A stretch of 53,383 nt of DNA from Elusimicrobiota bacterium (GTDB taxonomy: Bacteria > Elusimicrobiota > Elusimicrobia > Elusimicrobiales > UBA9959): NCBI GenBank assembly GCA_003482905.1, contig DMXM01000012.1, positions 35,129 through 88,511 on the forward strand, written 5' to 3'. The translations under genes and the position numbers were made by a program. The notes under the pieces were generated by a model. The model ran no database searches. It was not told the origin of the DNA and worked only from the letters and a program-made list of their open reading frames with translations. Shown in pieces: positions 8,704 through 17,958 of this stretch. Position 1 is the stretch's first letter, and every line of letters begins with the position of its first letter.

Positions 8704-10074
8704 CTACTCTCCTATCGTCCGCAGGTAGGTCATGAACGCGCCCCAGCCGGTGGCCTTCTCGAAAGCCAGGTCGGAGTAGGTTGGGAAATATTCTATAAGG
8801 CTGCCGGGTCTGCCCGGGATATTTATGGCTATGCCGTGCGTGCCGGAGTATTCTTTCCCGGTCCTGTCTTTGCCCAGCCAGACGTTCTTTATCGTTAATT
8901 CTTCCGCTATGAACTTGTTAAGGCTTTCGCCGGCCGCGGCCGCTTCCCTGGCGCCGGGTCTGCCCGGGTCCGTATAGCGGCCCGCCAGTTCCACGAAATT
9001 ATAAAGATCGCCGTAGAAGGAAACGCGCTTGTCCGGATCGGTCGTCTCGTCACCCACCTCGAAACGCAGCACCTCGGCCTTGGCCCTGGCCAGGGCGGCC
9101 TTATCGTCCGCGGCCGCGGCGAGTTCGTGCCAGGCTTTGATCTTGTTGGCCAGCAACGGGAGCTTGCGCGCGCGCACGGCCGAAAGCTGCACTCCGTATC
9201 TGGTGCGTTCCAGCATCTCCTGGTATTCCGGGCGGGCGTACATTTCCCTGAAAGTGTCCACCATGTAGACGCCGGCGGTTTCCGCGCCGGCTACTGGATT
9301 GCCCGCGAGCCGCGTCAGGAAGTCCTCCCAGTTCAGGCTGGGCAGTTGGATCACTTCCTCGGAACCGACTATAACGTCGGCCCCGTCCTTTAACTCATAG
9401 GCCACTTCGGCCATCTGCATGAAGCAGGCCATGGAAACGTACATGTCCACCTTGCCGGCCACCTTGAAGATCTTCCCCATGTCGATGGTCCGTATATAAT
9501 TGCCGGTCACGAAATCATGGGAGATGGATTTTTCACCGTATGCCGGGTTTTCGCCCGTTTTTTTCGGGTCTATCCAGCCCCAGCCGTGGTCCCAGATAAT
9601 AAAAATATACTTCCTGGCCGGGTAGGCGGCCTTGCCCCACTTCAGGAAAGCCGCGGCCTCTTTCCAGTCTCCCATGTCGGGGTTGCCGAGGTCGGCCAGC
9701 AGCGGGGAGGTTATCCTTTCCTTGTCGGCGTCCTTTGTCACGAAATAGCGCCGCACGCCTGCCCAGTCCCCGTCGGCGGCGGTGTCGTTCTCCAGGCCCT
9801 TCGACCGGCCTATCTCGGCTACCAGGTTTATCCTTTCGCCGGAGCCGATGGTTTCAAAACGGTTCAGATCGGCCAGGGCGTAAGGCTCGATATTGCTCTT
9901 GCCGTTCATGTAGATCAGCACGGTCCACTCTTTTGTCGGCGCGGCCGGGCGCGCGGAGGAGGCGATCGCCCTTGGGGGCTGCGGAGCCTGCCCCGGAAGC
10001 CCGTCCAGGGCGGGACCCGCGGCCACGGGCGCGGCCAGAAGTAAGGGGAGTAATATCTGGGTTAAAAGTTCCAT
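8704..10074 (-). CDS. Exported clostripain-type (C11) cysteine protease
   Basis: A 456-residue protein with a hydrophobic N-terminal signal (ILLPLLLAAPVAA). The C11 peptidase core starts at WTVLIYMNGKSNIEPYA near residue 50. The catalytic histidine is in IIWDHGWGW and the catalytic cysteine in YVSMACFMQMAE; both family motifs are present and well spaced. Clostripain-like enzymes cut after basic residues and often self-process. The C-terminal part includes a conserved HGIAINIPGR segment. Its substrate is unknown; it probably acts in the periplasm or outside the cell. It is the first gene of a minus-strand run leading to dcd. Confidence 0.9.
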   Translation of the reverse strand: MELLTQILLPLLLAAPVAAGPALDGLPGQAPQPPRAIASSARPAAPTKEWTVLIYMNGKSNIEPYALADLNRFETIGSGERINLVAEIGRSKGLENDTAADGDWAGVRRYFVTKDADKERITSPLLADLGNPDMGDWKEAAAFLKWGKAAYPARKYIFIIWDHGWGWIDPKKTGENPAYGEKSISHDFVTGNYIRTIDMGKIFKVAGKVDMYVSMACFMQMAEVAYELKDGADVIVGSEEVIQLPSLNWEDFLTRLAGNPVAGAETAGVYMVDTFREMYARPEYQEMLERTRYGVQLSAVRARKLPLLANKIKAWHELAAAADDKAALARAKAEVLRFEVGDETTDPDKRVSFYGDLYNFVELAGRYTDPGRPGAREAAAAGESLNKFIAEELTIKNVWLGKDRTGKEYSGTHGIAINIPGRPGSLIEYFPTYSDLAFEKATGWGAFMTYLRTIGE

Positions 10075-10155
10075 TGTTTTCTCGCCGCGGCGGTGTCGTC
10101 TCCGGCTTATCCTTAATTATCGCGAAAAACTGCGCCCGAATCAAGGTCCAAAGTC

Positions 10156-12330
10156 CTACCCCGCCCTGGGCCCGTCCAGCGCTCTCAACTTGTCCGCGAG
10201 GAGCGCGTCGTAGTACTCGTCCAGGCTCCCGCGGCCGACGGCCGTCTTGTAAACTTTGCCGAGGGGGAAAATAAAAGTCTTCCAGGGCAGCTGCAGGGAC
10301 CAGCCGCCGTCGTCCCCGTCGGCGTTATACCAGGCGGCCTTAAAATCCTTTATCATTATTTCCGCCAGTATATGCCCGTAGCAGCGCAGCAGTTTCCAGC
10401 CGTCGGTGGTGGGCGGGATATCCGGTTTAAAGCTGTTCTTGATGGCGTTCTCAAGTTTGATGATCCCGGAGCGGCCGATCTCGATCTGCGAGGTCTCCGC
10501 CAGCGAAGAGTTCAGGATCAGCATACGCTTGTGTTCGGCCCCCACGTCGGCCAGGCGTTCCGGATGGCTCATAATTCTGCCGCGGGCGGCGGCCAGGCCG
10601 CTGGGCAAGGCGCCCGGCTCTTTAAGGCGACCGGCCACCCAGTCAAAATATCTGGTCAGCCAGCCGGGTTCCGGCACGGACTCCTCCCAGAGCAGCCGCC
10701 AGGCCCGGTGTACCGGGTAGCTGGTCAGTTTAACGCCGGAGGATTCGAAGATCATGGGCCAGCCCCACGGGTCGAAATCGGGCAGTTTAATGAGCCGCCC
10801 TTTGTGCCGCTCCTGGAGCGAATAGCAGAGGAAGGCCGCGCAGTCCTTGACCAGATCTATCCCGGCCTGCGGGTTCGTCCTCGCTCTCAAAAATGTGAGC
10901 CGGAGCTTTCTCTCCACATCGGCCAGGCCGTCGAGGTTGAAATAAACCTTTTTTCCCAGCTCGTCTTCTAGCGCGGAGGCCAGCCTGAAGGCGCGGGAAA
11001 TAAAATCGTCATTGCGGCTCTCCGTCTCCGTAGGGGCCGCGGGGGGGCTTACGACGTCCATCAGCGTCTCTAACTTCAGCGGGGGGGGCGCGGCCGGCGC
11101 CGGCGGCGCCGCTTCGTCCGGCGCGGCGGCCCGCGGGGCCGGGTCCCGCGGCGGGGCGGGGCGGGGCGGGGGAGGGAACAGCGCGGCGAGCGCGTCTTTC
11201 GGAAATTCCCCAGCCAGGCGCGCCGCGGAGGGCATATCTGTCAGGGCCACCTGCAGCGTGACGGCCGCCGCTTCGTCCGTTTTGCCGTTTTTTATCAGCG
11301 TGAGCGCCAGGTTGGCCAGCGTCTGTATGGCCGGCGAGAGCGCCGCGGACCTGCGGTAGCAGGCCTCCGCCCGGGCCGGGTCCCCCGAACGGAAATAGAG
11401 GTTGCCGAGCTGAAAACAAACCCGCGCTCCCGACGGAGAGGGGGTCACAAGCGCCGCCCTGAGGGTTTCCGCCGCCTCGGAAAGCCTGCCTTTGTCCCTG
11501 GTGCTGAAAGCCTTGTTCGCCAGTGCCGCGCCAAGGCCGGCCAGGGCTTCCGCCTTGTCGAAGGCCGAGGCTGCCAGCCGCCGGAAAGCCTTTTCAGCCT
11601 CTTCTCCCCTGCCGGCTTCCAGGTCGAGCCAGGCGCTCTCCGCGGTTTTGCGGTCTTCCAGCGGGGTGCCGGGGCCTATGGCCGCCAGCATTTCCCTGGC
11701 CGCCCGCTGGTCGCCTGTTTTCCGGTGTATCATGGCGAGGGTCAGAAAGGCCTCTGGGTCCCTGTCCTCTTTAATCCCGTCGTAGGCCTCCTGCAGGAGG
11801 CCCAGTTCCACAAGGACGGCGCCAAGCGCGAAGCGCGCCCTGGAAGCCGGAGCTTTCGTAGCCGCCAGTGTATAAAGGTAATGCGCGCCGTGCAGGCGGC
11901 CCAAGCTGAATTCCCTGTCGCCCAGCGCGGCGGGGTCCTCCCCGGACTTTGCCCCCGACGTCAGGAACCCCGCCAGTAAAGAGAGGTCGAGCCGGGTGGC
12001 TCTTAGCGCGGAGACTTGCAGGCAGGCTTGGGGGTGCGGCGCGTTGAACATGAAAAGGTCATGCCTGGGCGCGTGGAAAAGCGTAAGCGCCGCTTCAAGA
12101 GCGGGGCGTCTTGTCAGCGGCGGCTTTAAAAGCCGGGCGTCGGTGAAGGCCGCCAGACCTGGCCGGGAACCCTCCGTGAAAGGCGCTATGGCGTACAGGG
12201 TAGCCGCGTCCGCCGTTTCCGCCATGATCGGCAGCGCGAGTTTCGTCATCCCGGCAAAGGCCTGTATGGCCTTAAGGAAAGAGGCCGGCGCCCCGGCAAA
12301 AATGTTAAGATTTGGTGAATTATCCGCCAC
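10156..12330 (-). CDS. Large TPR protein with unassigned C-terminal domain
   Basis: A protein of about 724 residues. I choose the GTG at 12330 because the frame upstream would run into the divergent rdgB gene and because an AT-rich promoter-like stretch lies directly before it; no ribosome site is visible, so the start is uncertain. Residues about 130-390 carry TPR-like repeats (for example ARVCFQLGNLYFRSGDPARAEA). A proline/alanine-rich linker follows (about 395-435). The last 280 residues form a distinct domain rich in aromatic residues, with KLPDFDPWGWPMIFE and CYGHILAEIMIKDF. I do not recognise this domain. No signal peptide is evident, so it may be cytoplasmic. Confidence 0.75.
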   Translation of the reverse strand: MADNSPNLNIFAGAPASFLKAIQAFAGMTKLALPIMAETADAATLYAIAPFTEGSRPGLAAFTDARLLKPPLTRRPALEAALTLFHAPRHDLFMFNAPHPQACLQVSALRATRLDLSLLAGFLTSGAKSGEDPAALGDREFSLGRLHGAHYLYTLAATKAPASRARFALGAVLVELGLLQEAYDGIKEDRDPEAFLTLAMIHRKTGDQRAAREMLAAIGPGTPLEDRKTAESAWLDLEAGRGEEAEKAFRRLAASAFDKAEALAGLGAALANKAFSTRDKGRLSEAAETLRAALVTPSPSGARVCFQLGNLYFRSGDPARAEACYRRSAALSPAIQTLANLALTLIKNGKTDEAAAVTLQVALTDMPSAARLAGEFPKDALAALFPPPPRPAPPRDPAPRAAAPDEAAPPAPAAPPPLKLETLMDVVSPPAAPTETESRNDDFISRAFRLASALEDELGKKVYFNLDGLADVERKLRLTFLRARTNPQAGIDLVKDCAAFLCYSLQERHKGRLIKLPDFDPWGWPMIFESSGVKLTSYPVHRAWRLLWEESVPEPGWLTRYFDWVAGRLKEPGALPSGLAAARGRIMSHPERLADVGAEHKRMLILNSSLAETSQIEIGRSGIIKLENAIKNSFKPDIPPTTDGWKLLRCYGHILAEIMIKDFKAAWYNADGDDGGWSLQLPWKTFIFPLGKVYKTAVGRGSLDEYYDALLADKLRALDGPRAG

Positions 12331-12350
12331 GGAATATATTCTAATATATT
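12331..12350. promoter_or_regulatory. AT-rich divergent promoter region
   Basis: The gap between the large TPR gene (minus) and rdgB (plus) contains the near-palindromic sequence AATATATTCTAATATATT in otherwise GC-rich DNA. It can supply -10 hexamers in both directions. Spacing to both start codons is very short, which implies short leaders. No -35 hexamer is clear. Confidence 0.5.
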
Positions 12351-12364
12351 TGGGCGCCGCAGGT

Positions 12365-12961
12365 ATGAAAAAAAGCCTCATAATAGCCACTTTTAACGCA
12401 CATAAAGCGGGGGAGATCCGCGCGATCCTGCCGAGCCTGCCCCTGCGCCTCAGGACGCTGGCGGAATTCCCGGAAGCGGCGCCGGCGGCGGAGGACGGAG
12501 TGACCCTGGAAGAGAACGCCGTTAAAAAAGCCTCGGCCGCGGCCCGCTTCACCGGCTCGTGGGCGCTGGCCGACGATACCGGCCTTGAGGTTGACGCGCT
12601 CGGCGGGGCTCCGGGGGTGCGCTCCGCCCGCTACGCCGGGGAGAACGCGTCGGGCGCCGATAATAACGCCAGGCTGCTTGGCGAACTGGCGGGGGTCCCG
12701 GACGCGCGGCGCTCCGCGCGGTTCGCCACCGTGATGGCGCTGGTTTCGCCCTCCGGAGAGATCGCGCTTTCGCGGGGAGTGCTGGAGGGGCGGATAACGC
12801 TGGCGCCGCGCGGCGTTAACGGCTTCGGCTATGACCCGCTTTTTGAGCCGGAGGGGTCCGCGCTGACCCTTGCCGAACTTCCTGACGCGAAAAAGAACGT
12901 GCTCAGTCACAGGGCGCGCGCCCTGGCCGGCCTCCTCCCCCTGCTTCAAAAGCTGCGCTGA
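12365..12961 (+). CDS. rdgB: Non-canonical purine NTP pyrophosphatase (RdgB/HAM1)
   Basis: A 198-residue house-cleaning enzyme that hydrolyses ITP, XTP and dITP to monophosphates so that they are not built into nucleic acids. Motifs: ATFNAHKAGEIRAIL at the N-terminus, TLEENAVKKA, ALADDTGLEVDALGGAPGVRSARYAG, GFGYDPLFEP, and the ending KNVLSHRARAL. The length fits the family. The ATG at 12365 is chosen because the family motif begins only a few residues later; a longer upstream frame is antisense to the TPR gene. Confidence 0.96.
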   Translation: MKKSLIIATFNAHKAGEIRAILPSLPLRLRTLAEFPEAAPAAEDGVTLEENAVKKASAAARFTGSWALADDTGLEVDALGGAPGVRSARYAGENASGADNNARLLGELAGVPDARRSARFATVMALVSPSGEIALSRGVLEGRITLAPRGVNGFGYDPLFEPEGSALTLAELPDAKKNVLSHRARALAGLLPLLQKLR

Positions 12962-12977
12962 CCTCCCGCGGCAACAA

Positions 12978-12986
12978 TGCTATAAT
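12978..12986 (+). promoter_or_regulatory. Extended -10 promoter of the sensor kinase
   Basis: TGCTATAAT is a perfect extended -10 element (TGn plus TATAAT). It lies 16 bases before the start codon of the sensor kinase, so the predicted leader is about 10 bases. Confidence 0.6.
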
Positions 12987-13002
12987 AAACCGCGCGAAGA
13001 TT

Positions 13003-15135
13003 ATGAAATTAAGGCTTCTCCACAAATTCGTGGCGGTACTGGTCCTCGTTTCCGTATTCCCGATGGCTCTGCTTGGACTGCGCCTTATCGGCCTGGGCCA
13101 GCTGGGGGTCAGAACGGCGATATTGGAGCTCCACCTTACCGCGGCCGATAAAATAGCTTCCGAATTCAACGCTTACATCCGGAGCGCGGACCTCGGACTG
13201 CGCAGCGCCCTCGTCGCCATGGGCCAGATGGACTGGGAGAACAAGCAGATCATGCTTTCCTCGCTGCTGGAGACGCGCCGCGAGATAAAGGAAGTTTCGG
13301 TGCTTTCCGGGGACGGCGCGGAGATCGTAAAGCTCATCACTCCTTTCAACGGGAAGGACGCGAACCTGAAAAAATACGTCTCGGACCCCGGGTTCAAAGC
13401 GGCGCGCGGGGGGCGGCGCAGCCTGAACGTGGACGAACGGGCCCGCCTGGCGGTCTTTTATTACCCTTTCGGCAAGGCTATGGTGCTGAGGTCGGAACTG
13501 GACCTGGGCTCTTTTATCGACGCGTTGGACCTGAAGCGAGTAGGGTCGGATGGTTTCCCGGTCATCCTCGACGCCGCGGGCCGGGCTATAGCCTGGCCGG
13601 GCGACCTGCCGGCCGCCGCGGCCCAGGCCGCCGCCAGTTGGAGGATCTCGCGGGACGCGGTAAAAGCCCTCTCTTCCGGCTCGGTGGAATTTTCCGACCA
13701 GGCCGGCCGGCAGATGCTGGGCGCCTACGCCCCCATCTCCGAGCTGGGAGGCGCCGTGGTGGTGAGCCAGCCGCAGGAGGGCGCCTACCGCTACGCGCTT
13801 TTCATGAAACGCCAGGCCATCTACGCCGTGCTGCTTTTCCTGGGGCTGGCCCTGGCCGCGGCCTGGGTGCTCAGCCGCAGCCTGTCCAAGCCGATCACCG
13901 AACTTACCCGCGCCGCCGAATACGTGGCCGCCGGCGACTTCTCGCGCCGGGCCGAAGTTAACACCACGGACGAACTCCACGACCTTGGCGAAACCTTCAA
14001 TAAGATGGTGGCGCAGCTTAAAGAATATTCGGACATGCAGGTAGACCGCATCATCCGCGAACAGAAAAATACGGAGGCCATCCTGTTTTCGACCGAGGAC
14101 GGCATCGTGATGATCGATACGGACGGGAAGGTGCAGGTAGTCAACCGCAAGGCCAGGTCCGTGCTCGGCATCGGCCAGGACCTCCCGGTGGAGGGCAAAC
14201 CGCTGTGCGACCTGATCTCTGCCCAGGCCGTAAAAGAGGCCGTCGCCGATGTGCTCGAAACCCGCAAGGAAAACCATTTCCGGGAGATAGAGGTGGCGCT
14301 GGAGCATTCCCGCCGGTTCTTTAAATGTTTCTCCGCGCCGATCATCGCCCCGGGGGCGAGCGCGCCCTTGGGCCGCCTGGTGGGTTTTTACGACATAACG
14401 CTGGACAAGGAACTGGCGCGCATAAAGGACGAATTCCTTCACTCCATAACCCACGACCTGCGCAACCCCATGGGCGCCATAAAGGGCTTTGTGGAATTCA
14501 TGATAAAGGAGATCCCCGGCCCCGTTAACGAAGCCCAGAAAAAAATGCTCATCTCCATCGACAGGGCCTCCTTCCGCCTGCTGGGCATGATCAACAATAT
14601 TCTCGACGTGGCCAAGATGGAGGCCGGGAAAATGGAGATAAAACCGGCGCCCGTAAATCTGCGCGAAGTGGCCGCCAGGGTAATAGAACTGATGGCCTCG
14701 CTGGGCCAGCGCAAACACATCCGTTTCGACCTGGAAGGCCCGGCGGAACTGATCGTCAACGCCGACGCCGGCCTGATGGAGCGCATGTTCACCAATCTCA
14801 TCGGCAACGCCATAAAGTTCACCCCGGAGAACGGCGTGATCACCACGGGTATGGCGGACGACGGCGGCAATATAAGCGCCTGGGTGCGCGACACGGGCGA
14901 CGGGATCCCGCCGGAGTACCTGGACAAGGTCTTTGAAAAATTCGAGCAGGTCAAAGGCCAGAAGGCGGGCGGCACCGGGCTGGGGCTGACCATCTGCAAA
15001 TACGTGGCCTCGGCCCACCTGGGCAGGATCTGGGCGGAGTCCGAACCCGGCCAGGGCGCCAAATTCGTTTTCTCCATCCCCAAGGGTCTGCAGCGCGACG
15101 AGGCCGGCAAGGTTTCCGGGCAGGAAGCGGCATGA
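13003..15135 (+). CDS. Membrane sensor histidine kinase (HAMP-PAS-HisKA-HATPase)
   Basis: A 710-residue inner-membrane sensor kinase. A transmembrane segment lies at about 9-28, an extracytoplasmic sensor region at 29-270, and a second membrane segment at about 270-290. Then come HAMP (about 290-345), PAS (about 355-470), HisKA with the phospho-accepting His484 in SITHDLRNPMG, and HATPase with NLIGNAIKFTPENG, DTGDGIPPEYLDKVFEKFEQ and GTGLGLTICKY. All boxes needed for activity are present. No response regulator is nearby, so it is an orphan kinase. It overlaps the following LysM-FecR gene by four bases, linking its signal to envelope functions by context only. Confidence 0.93.
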   Translation: MKLRLLHKFVAVLVLVSVFPMALLGLRLIGLGQLGVRTAILELHLTAADKIASEFNAYIRSADLGLRSALVAMGQMDWENKQIMLSSLLETRREIKEVSVLSGDGAEIVKLITPFNGKDANLKKYVSDPGFKAARGGRRSLNVDERARLAVFYYPFGKAMVLRSELDLGSFIDALDLKRVGSDGFPVILDAAGRAIAWPGDLPAAAAQAAASWRISRDAVKALSSGSVEFSDQAGRQMLGAYAPISELGGAVVVSQPQEGAYRYALFMKRQAIYAVLLFLGLALAAAWVLSRSLSKPITELTRAAEYVAAGDFSRRAEVNTTDELHDLGETFNKMVAQLKEYSDMQVDRIIREQKNTEAILFSTEDGIVMIDTDGKVQVVNRKARSVLGIGQDLPVEGKPLCDLISAQAVKEAVADVLETRKENHFREIEVALEHSRRFFKCFSAPIIAPGASAPLGRLVGFYDITLDKELARIKDEFLHSITHDLRNPMGAIKGFVEFMIKEIPGPVNEAQKKMLISIDRASFRLLGMINNILDVAKMEAGKMEIKPAPVNLREVAARVIELMASLGQRKHIRFDLEGPAELIVNADAGLMERMFTNLIGNAIKFTPENGVITTGMADDGGNISAWVRDTGDGIPPEYLDKVFEKFEQVKGQKAGGTGLGLTICKYVASAHLGRIWAESEPGQGAKFVFSIPKGLQRDEAGKVSGQEAA

Positions 15136-16292
15136 GGGGCCTGGCCGCCTTGTTTCTGCCGGCCGCCCTGTTCTTCCTGGCCGCTAAGGCCGGCGCCGAG
15201 GAGCTGCAGACGATCGTGGTCCGTCCCGGCGACACGCTGTGGAGCATTTCCAACACCTATCTTAAGGATCCCACCAGGTGGAACGAACTTTTGAAGTACA
15301 ACCGCCTGCCCTCTTCAGATCCGTCCATCGCCCTCCCCGGCATGCCGCTGAAAGTGCCGGTGCGGCTCATAAAGGAGCAGTACCGCGCCGCCAAACTGGT
15401 GTACTATCTCAATGAAGTGCTTTTCAGGCGCAGCGGGGTCTCGGACTGGAACGGTGTGGTCATGAAGATGGACCTTTTTAAAAGCGACACGCTGCGTACC
15501 CGCGTGAACGCCAGGGCCGACGTTAAATTCTACACCGGGGAGGTCCTTAACCTCTACCCCAACTCCATCGCCGTTCTGCGCCCTCCGGGCAAAAAGAATG
15601 TCGACGTCGAACTGCTGGCCGGAGAAATGCGGGGCCTGCGCTCGCGCGTAGTGACGGCTTCCGCCAGGATCACGCCCAAGACCAAGGATACCGAATTCGG
15701 CGCCAGGCTGAAGGAGGACCTTACCACCCTGGTGCAGGTCTATAAGGGCCGGGCGGACGTGGAGGCCCAGGGCAAGACCGTAGAGGTGTCCGCGGGTTTC
15801 GCCGCCGAGGTGAAAATGGACATGCCCCCGTCCAACCCGGTCAAATTGCCGCGCCTGCCGGAGCTGGAGGCCTCGCAGACCGCTTTGGCCGCTTCCGGGG
15901 CCCCGCGGCTCAGGACGGACGGCGGCGTGGTCTCGCTCGGGATGAGGAAGGGTGTCGGGATTTCCGGCCCCACGGCTTCCCTCCCCAAGGACAGGGACCT
16001 GACCAAAAATATCCCGGCCGCCGGGAACGTGGACGACAAGGACATAGACGCCAGCGAGATAGTCAAGATGCTTTCCGTGGCCAACCCGGTGCAGAGCTAC
16101 CACCTGCAGGTCTCGAAGGACCCGGCTTTCTCCAATACGCTGCTGGACAAGAACTATGACGCTTTCGAGACCATAGACCTTAACGATCTGCTGCCGGCCG
16201 GCAAGTACCATATGCGCGTCGCGCTGGTCGACCTGCTGGGCTTCGAGGGCAAGTTCAGCAGCCCGCGGCAGATAACCGTCGGGAGGCCATAG
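15132..16292 (+). CDS. LysM and FecR-like domain envelope protein
   Basis: A 386-residue exported protein with a signal peptide (residues 1-22, ending AGAEE). A LysM domain follows at about 27-80 (VVRPGDTLWSISNTYLKDP), which binds peptidoglycan glycans. A FecR-like region lies at about 115-230 (VNARADVKFYTGEVLNLYPNS; VYKGRADVEAQGKTVEVSAG). The last 60 residues (YHLQVSKDPAFSNTLL) look like a fibronectin-like beta fold. The LysM-FecR combination is common in large exported proteins of Elusimicrobia-like and deltaproteobacterial genomes. It overlaps the sensor kinase stop as ATGA, so the two are probably translated together. Confidence 0.85.
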   Translation: MRGLAALFLPAALFFLAAKAGAEELQTIVVRPGDTLWSISNTYLKDPTRWNELLKYNRLPSSDPSIALPGMPLKVPVRLIKEQYRAAKLVYYLNEVLFRRSGVSDWNGVVMKMDLFKSDTLRTRVNARADVKFYTGEVLNLYPNSIAVLRPPGKKNVDVELLAGEMRGLRSRVVTASARITPKTKDTEFGARLKEDLTTLVQVYKGRADVEAQGKTVEVSAGFAAEVKMDMPPSNPVKLPRLPELEASQTALAASGAPRLRTDGGVVSLGMRKGVGISGPTASLPKDRDLTKNIPAAGNVDDKDIDASEIVKMLSVANPVQSYHLQVSKDPAFSNTLLDKNYDAFETIDLNDLLPAGKYHMRVALVDLLGFEGKFSSPRQITVGRP

Positions 16293-16331
16293 CCCCGTTT
16301 CAGCTCCGGTGCCGTTCCCGCCATAATTAAA

Positions 16332-16337
16332 TATAAT
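16332..16337 (+). promoter_or_regulatory. -10 element before TPR gene
   Basis: A perfect TATAAT lies 10 bases before the ATG at 16348, inside an AT-rich stretch. Transcription would begin a few bases before the start codon, giving an almost leaderless mRNA. No good -35 is visible. Confidence 0.45.
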
Positions 16338-16347
16338 TCCTGTATAT

Positions 16348-17958
16348 ATGCGCGCCACGCCGCTTGTAGTACTTTGCCTTGCCGCCCTGAGCGCGCCGGG
16401 CCTCTGCGTCCAGTCCCCGGGCCGGTCCACGGTCTGGGACCGCATCATGCAGGAGCAGAGCGCCGTTAACCTGCGCCGCGGTTACGCCCTGATGAGCGGG
16501 GAAAATTATCAGGCGGCGGCGGATGAATTCTATAAAGCGGCCCAGAAAAACCCGCTGGACCCGTGGCCCCGTCTGCTCTACGGTTCGGCCCTCTACTGGC
16601 TCGGCGCCCCGGACAAGGCCCTCGACGAGTTCGAGGCGGCGCTGCGGCTGGACCCGCGCAATTCCATGGCGCTGCAGCTGCGCGGCATCGTCCGGGCGCG
16701 CGCCGGGCTTTACGGCGAGGCCCTCGTCGATTTTCTCGCGGCGGAGCGCCTGGACCCCGGCCGGGCCGACGTCATGATGAACGCGGGGTCCGTCTACCAG
16801 GCCCTGGGTAATCCCGGCAGGGCGCTGGATTATTTCAGGGCGGCGGCCGCTCTCGATCCGTCCAATCCGCTCTACCGCTACCAGCTGGGGATGTTCTACT
16901 CCCGTCTCGGCCGCTACGACCAGGCCGCCGCGCAGCTTGAAAAAGCCGTTTCACTTTTTCCGGATTACGAGGACGCGGTCCTCGAATTGGCCGTGCTGAG
17001 GGAACGCGACGGCGGCCTCTCCGAGGCGATAAAGCTTTACCGCAAGGCGCTGGCGCTCAAGCCCGGCGACTCCGTGGCCAGGTTCCGCCTCGGTTGGGCC
17101 CTGCGCAAGGCTGGCCGCGGCGGCGAGATCAAAAAGGCCCTGGAGAACGCGTTCCTCCTGGCGCCCGCCAACGAAAAGGGCGGAATTTCTATGGGCCTGG
17201 CCTATACCGGCGCGGAGGGGGCCGGGAGCGGGGCCCCGCCCCGGGAGAACGCGCCGGACCCCCGCTCCAGCCCGCTGTTGTCGGCGCTGAGAAAAATACC
17301 GCCGGAGCAGGAAGTCCGGGTAGTGATGGAAATACTTGAAACCCCCAAGGCCGCGCTGCCGTCCCCGGCCCGGGCGGAAAAACTCGGAGGGCAGCTGGCG
17401 GCCGCTTTCAGGAAGCCCAAAGTCAGCTACGCCAAGCGCGAATATTTCCTGCCAGCCTCCACGGCGGAGGAAAGGGAGAAGCGGGCCTCGGAAGTCGCCG
17501 CGGAGGCGAAAAAACTGCTTAAGGGGATCTCCGCCGCCAACGACGCGCGGCTTAATTTTAATATAGAAACCGGACCGCCTGCGCGGCCGGCGGGCGGCGA
17601 AAAGAAGGCGCTTTATAAACCGCGCGACGTCGGCAACGACATGGGGCTCTGGGTGATGGGCGATAACTGGCTGGAGAACGCGGCGGAGGCCCTGGAGGAG
17701 ATGGAGGAGGCCGCCCTTCCCAACGACCCCGGACTGAAGCTCCTGCGCGGCCTGGGCTACCTTCTGCTGGGGGAACACTCGCTGGCCCTGGAGGAGTTCT
17801 CCGGCGCCGGTGTCCAGGCCGCCCTGGGGCGCAGCGCGGCCCTGGTAGAGGCCGGGGCGGAGGACCAGGCCCTGGCGCAGTGCCTTGAGGCGCTCAGGCT
17901 CGAGCCCGGCAACAAGACCGCGCTGGCCAACCGCGCCTGGCTGGGGGGGGAGAAATAA
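16348..17958 (+). CDS. Exported TPR-repeat protein
   Basis: A 536-residue protein with an N-terminal signal segment (LVVLCLAALSAPGLCV, residues 5-20). TPR repeats fill about residues 40-270, for example DPWPRLLYGSALYWLGAPDK and NPLYRYQLGMFYSRLGRYDQ. A charged linker follows, with YAKREYFLPAS near residue 365. Further TPR-like helices lie near the C-terminus (LKLLRGLGYLLLGEHSLALE). The specific partner is unknown. It precedes the THEP1-like gene without a gap and so probably shares its mRNA with that gene and murC. Confidence 0.87.
   Translation: MRATPLVVLCLAALSAPGLCVQSPGRSTVWDRIMQEQSAVNLRRGYALMSGENYQAAADEFYKAAQKNPLDPWPRLLYGSALYWLGAPDKALDEFEAALRLDPRNSMALQLRGIVRARAGLYGEALVDFLAAERLDPGRADVMMNAGSVYQALGNPGRALDYFRAAAALDPSNPLYRYQLGMFYSRLGRYDQAAAQLEKAVSLFPDYEDAVLELAVLRERDGGLSEAIKLYRKALALKPGDSVARFRLGWALRKAGRGGEIKKALENAFLLAPANEKGGISMGLAYTGAEGAGSGAPPRENAPDPRSSPLLSALRKIPPEQEVRVVMEILETPKAALPSPARAEKLGGQLAAAFRKPKVSYAKREYFLPASTAEEREKRASEVAAEAKKLLKGISAANDARLNFNIETGPPARPAGGEKKALYKPRDVGNDMGLWVMGDNWLENAAEALEEMEEAALPNDPGLKLLRGLGYLLLGEHSLALEEFSGAGVQAALGRSAALVEAGAEDQALAQCLEALRLEPGNKTALANRAWLGGEK

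Noticed and set aside
11996..12364. N-terminal extension of rdgB by 123 residues
   Set aside because: The extension is antisense to the TPR gene and unlike any RdgB; the family start motif begins just after 12365.
12331..12552. N-terminal extension of the large TPR protein into rdgB
   Set aside because: It would overlap the start and first 62 codons of rdgB on the other strand and cover the shared promoter region.
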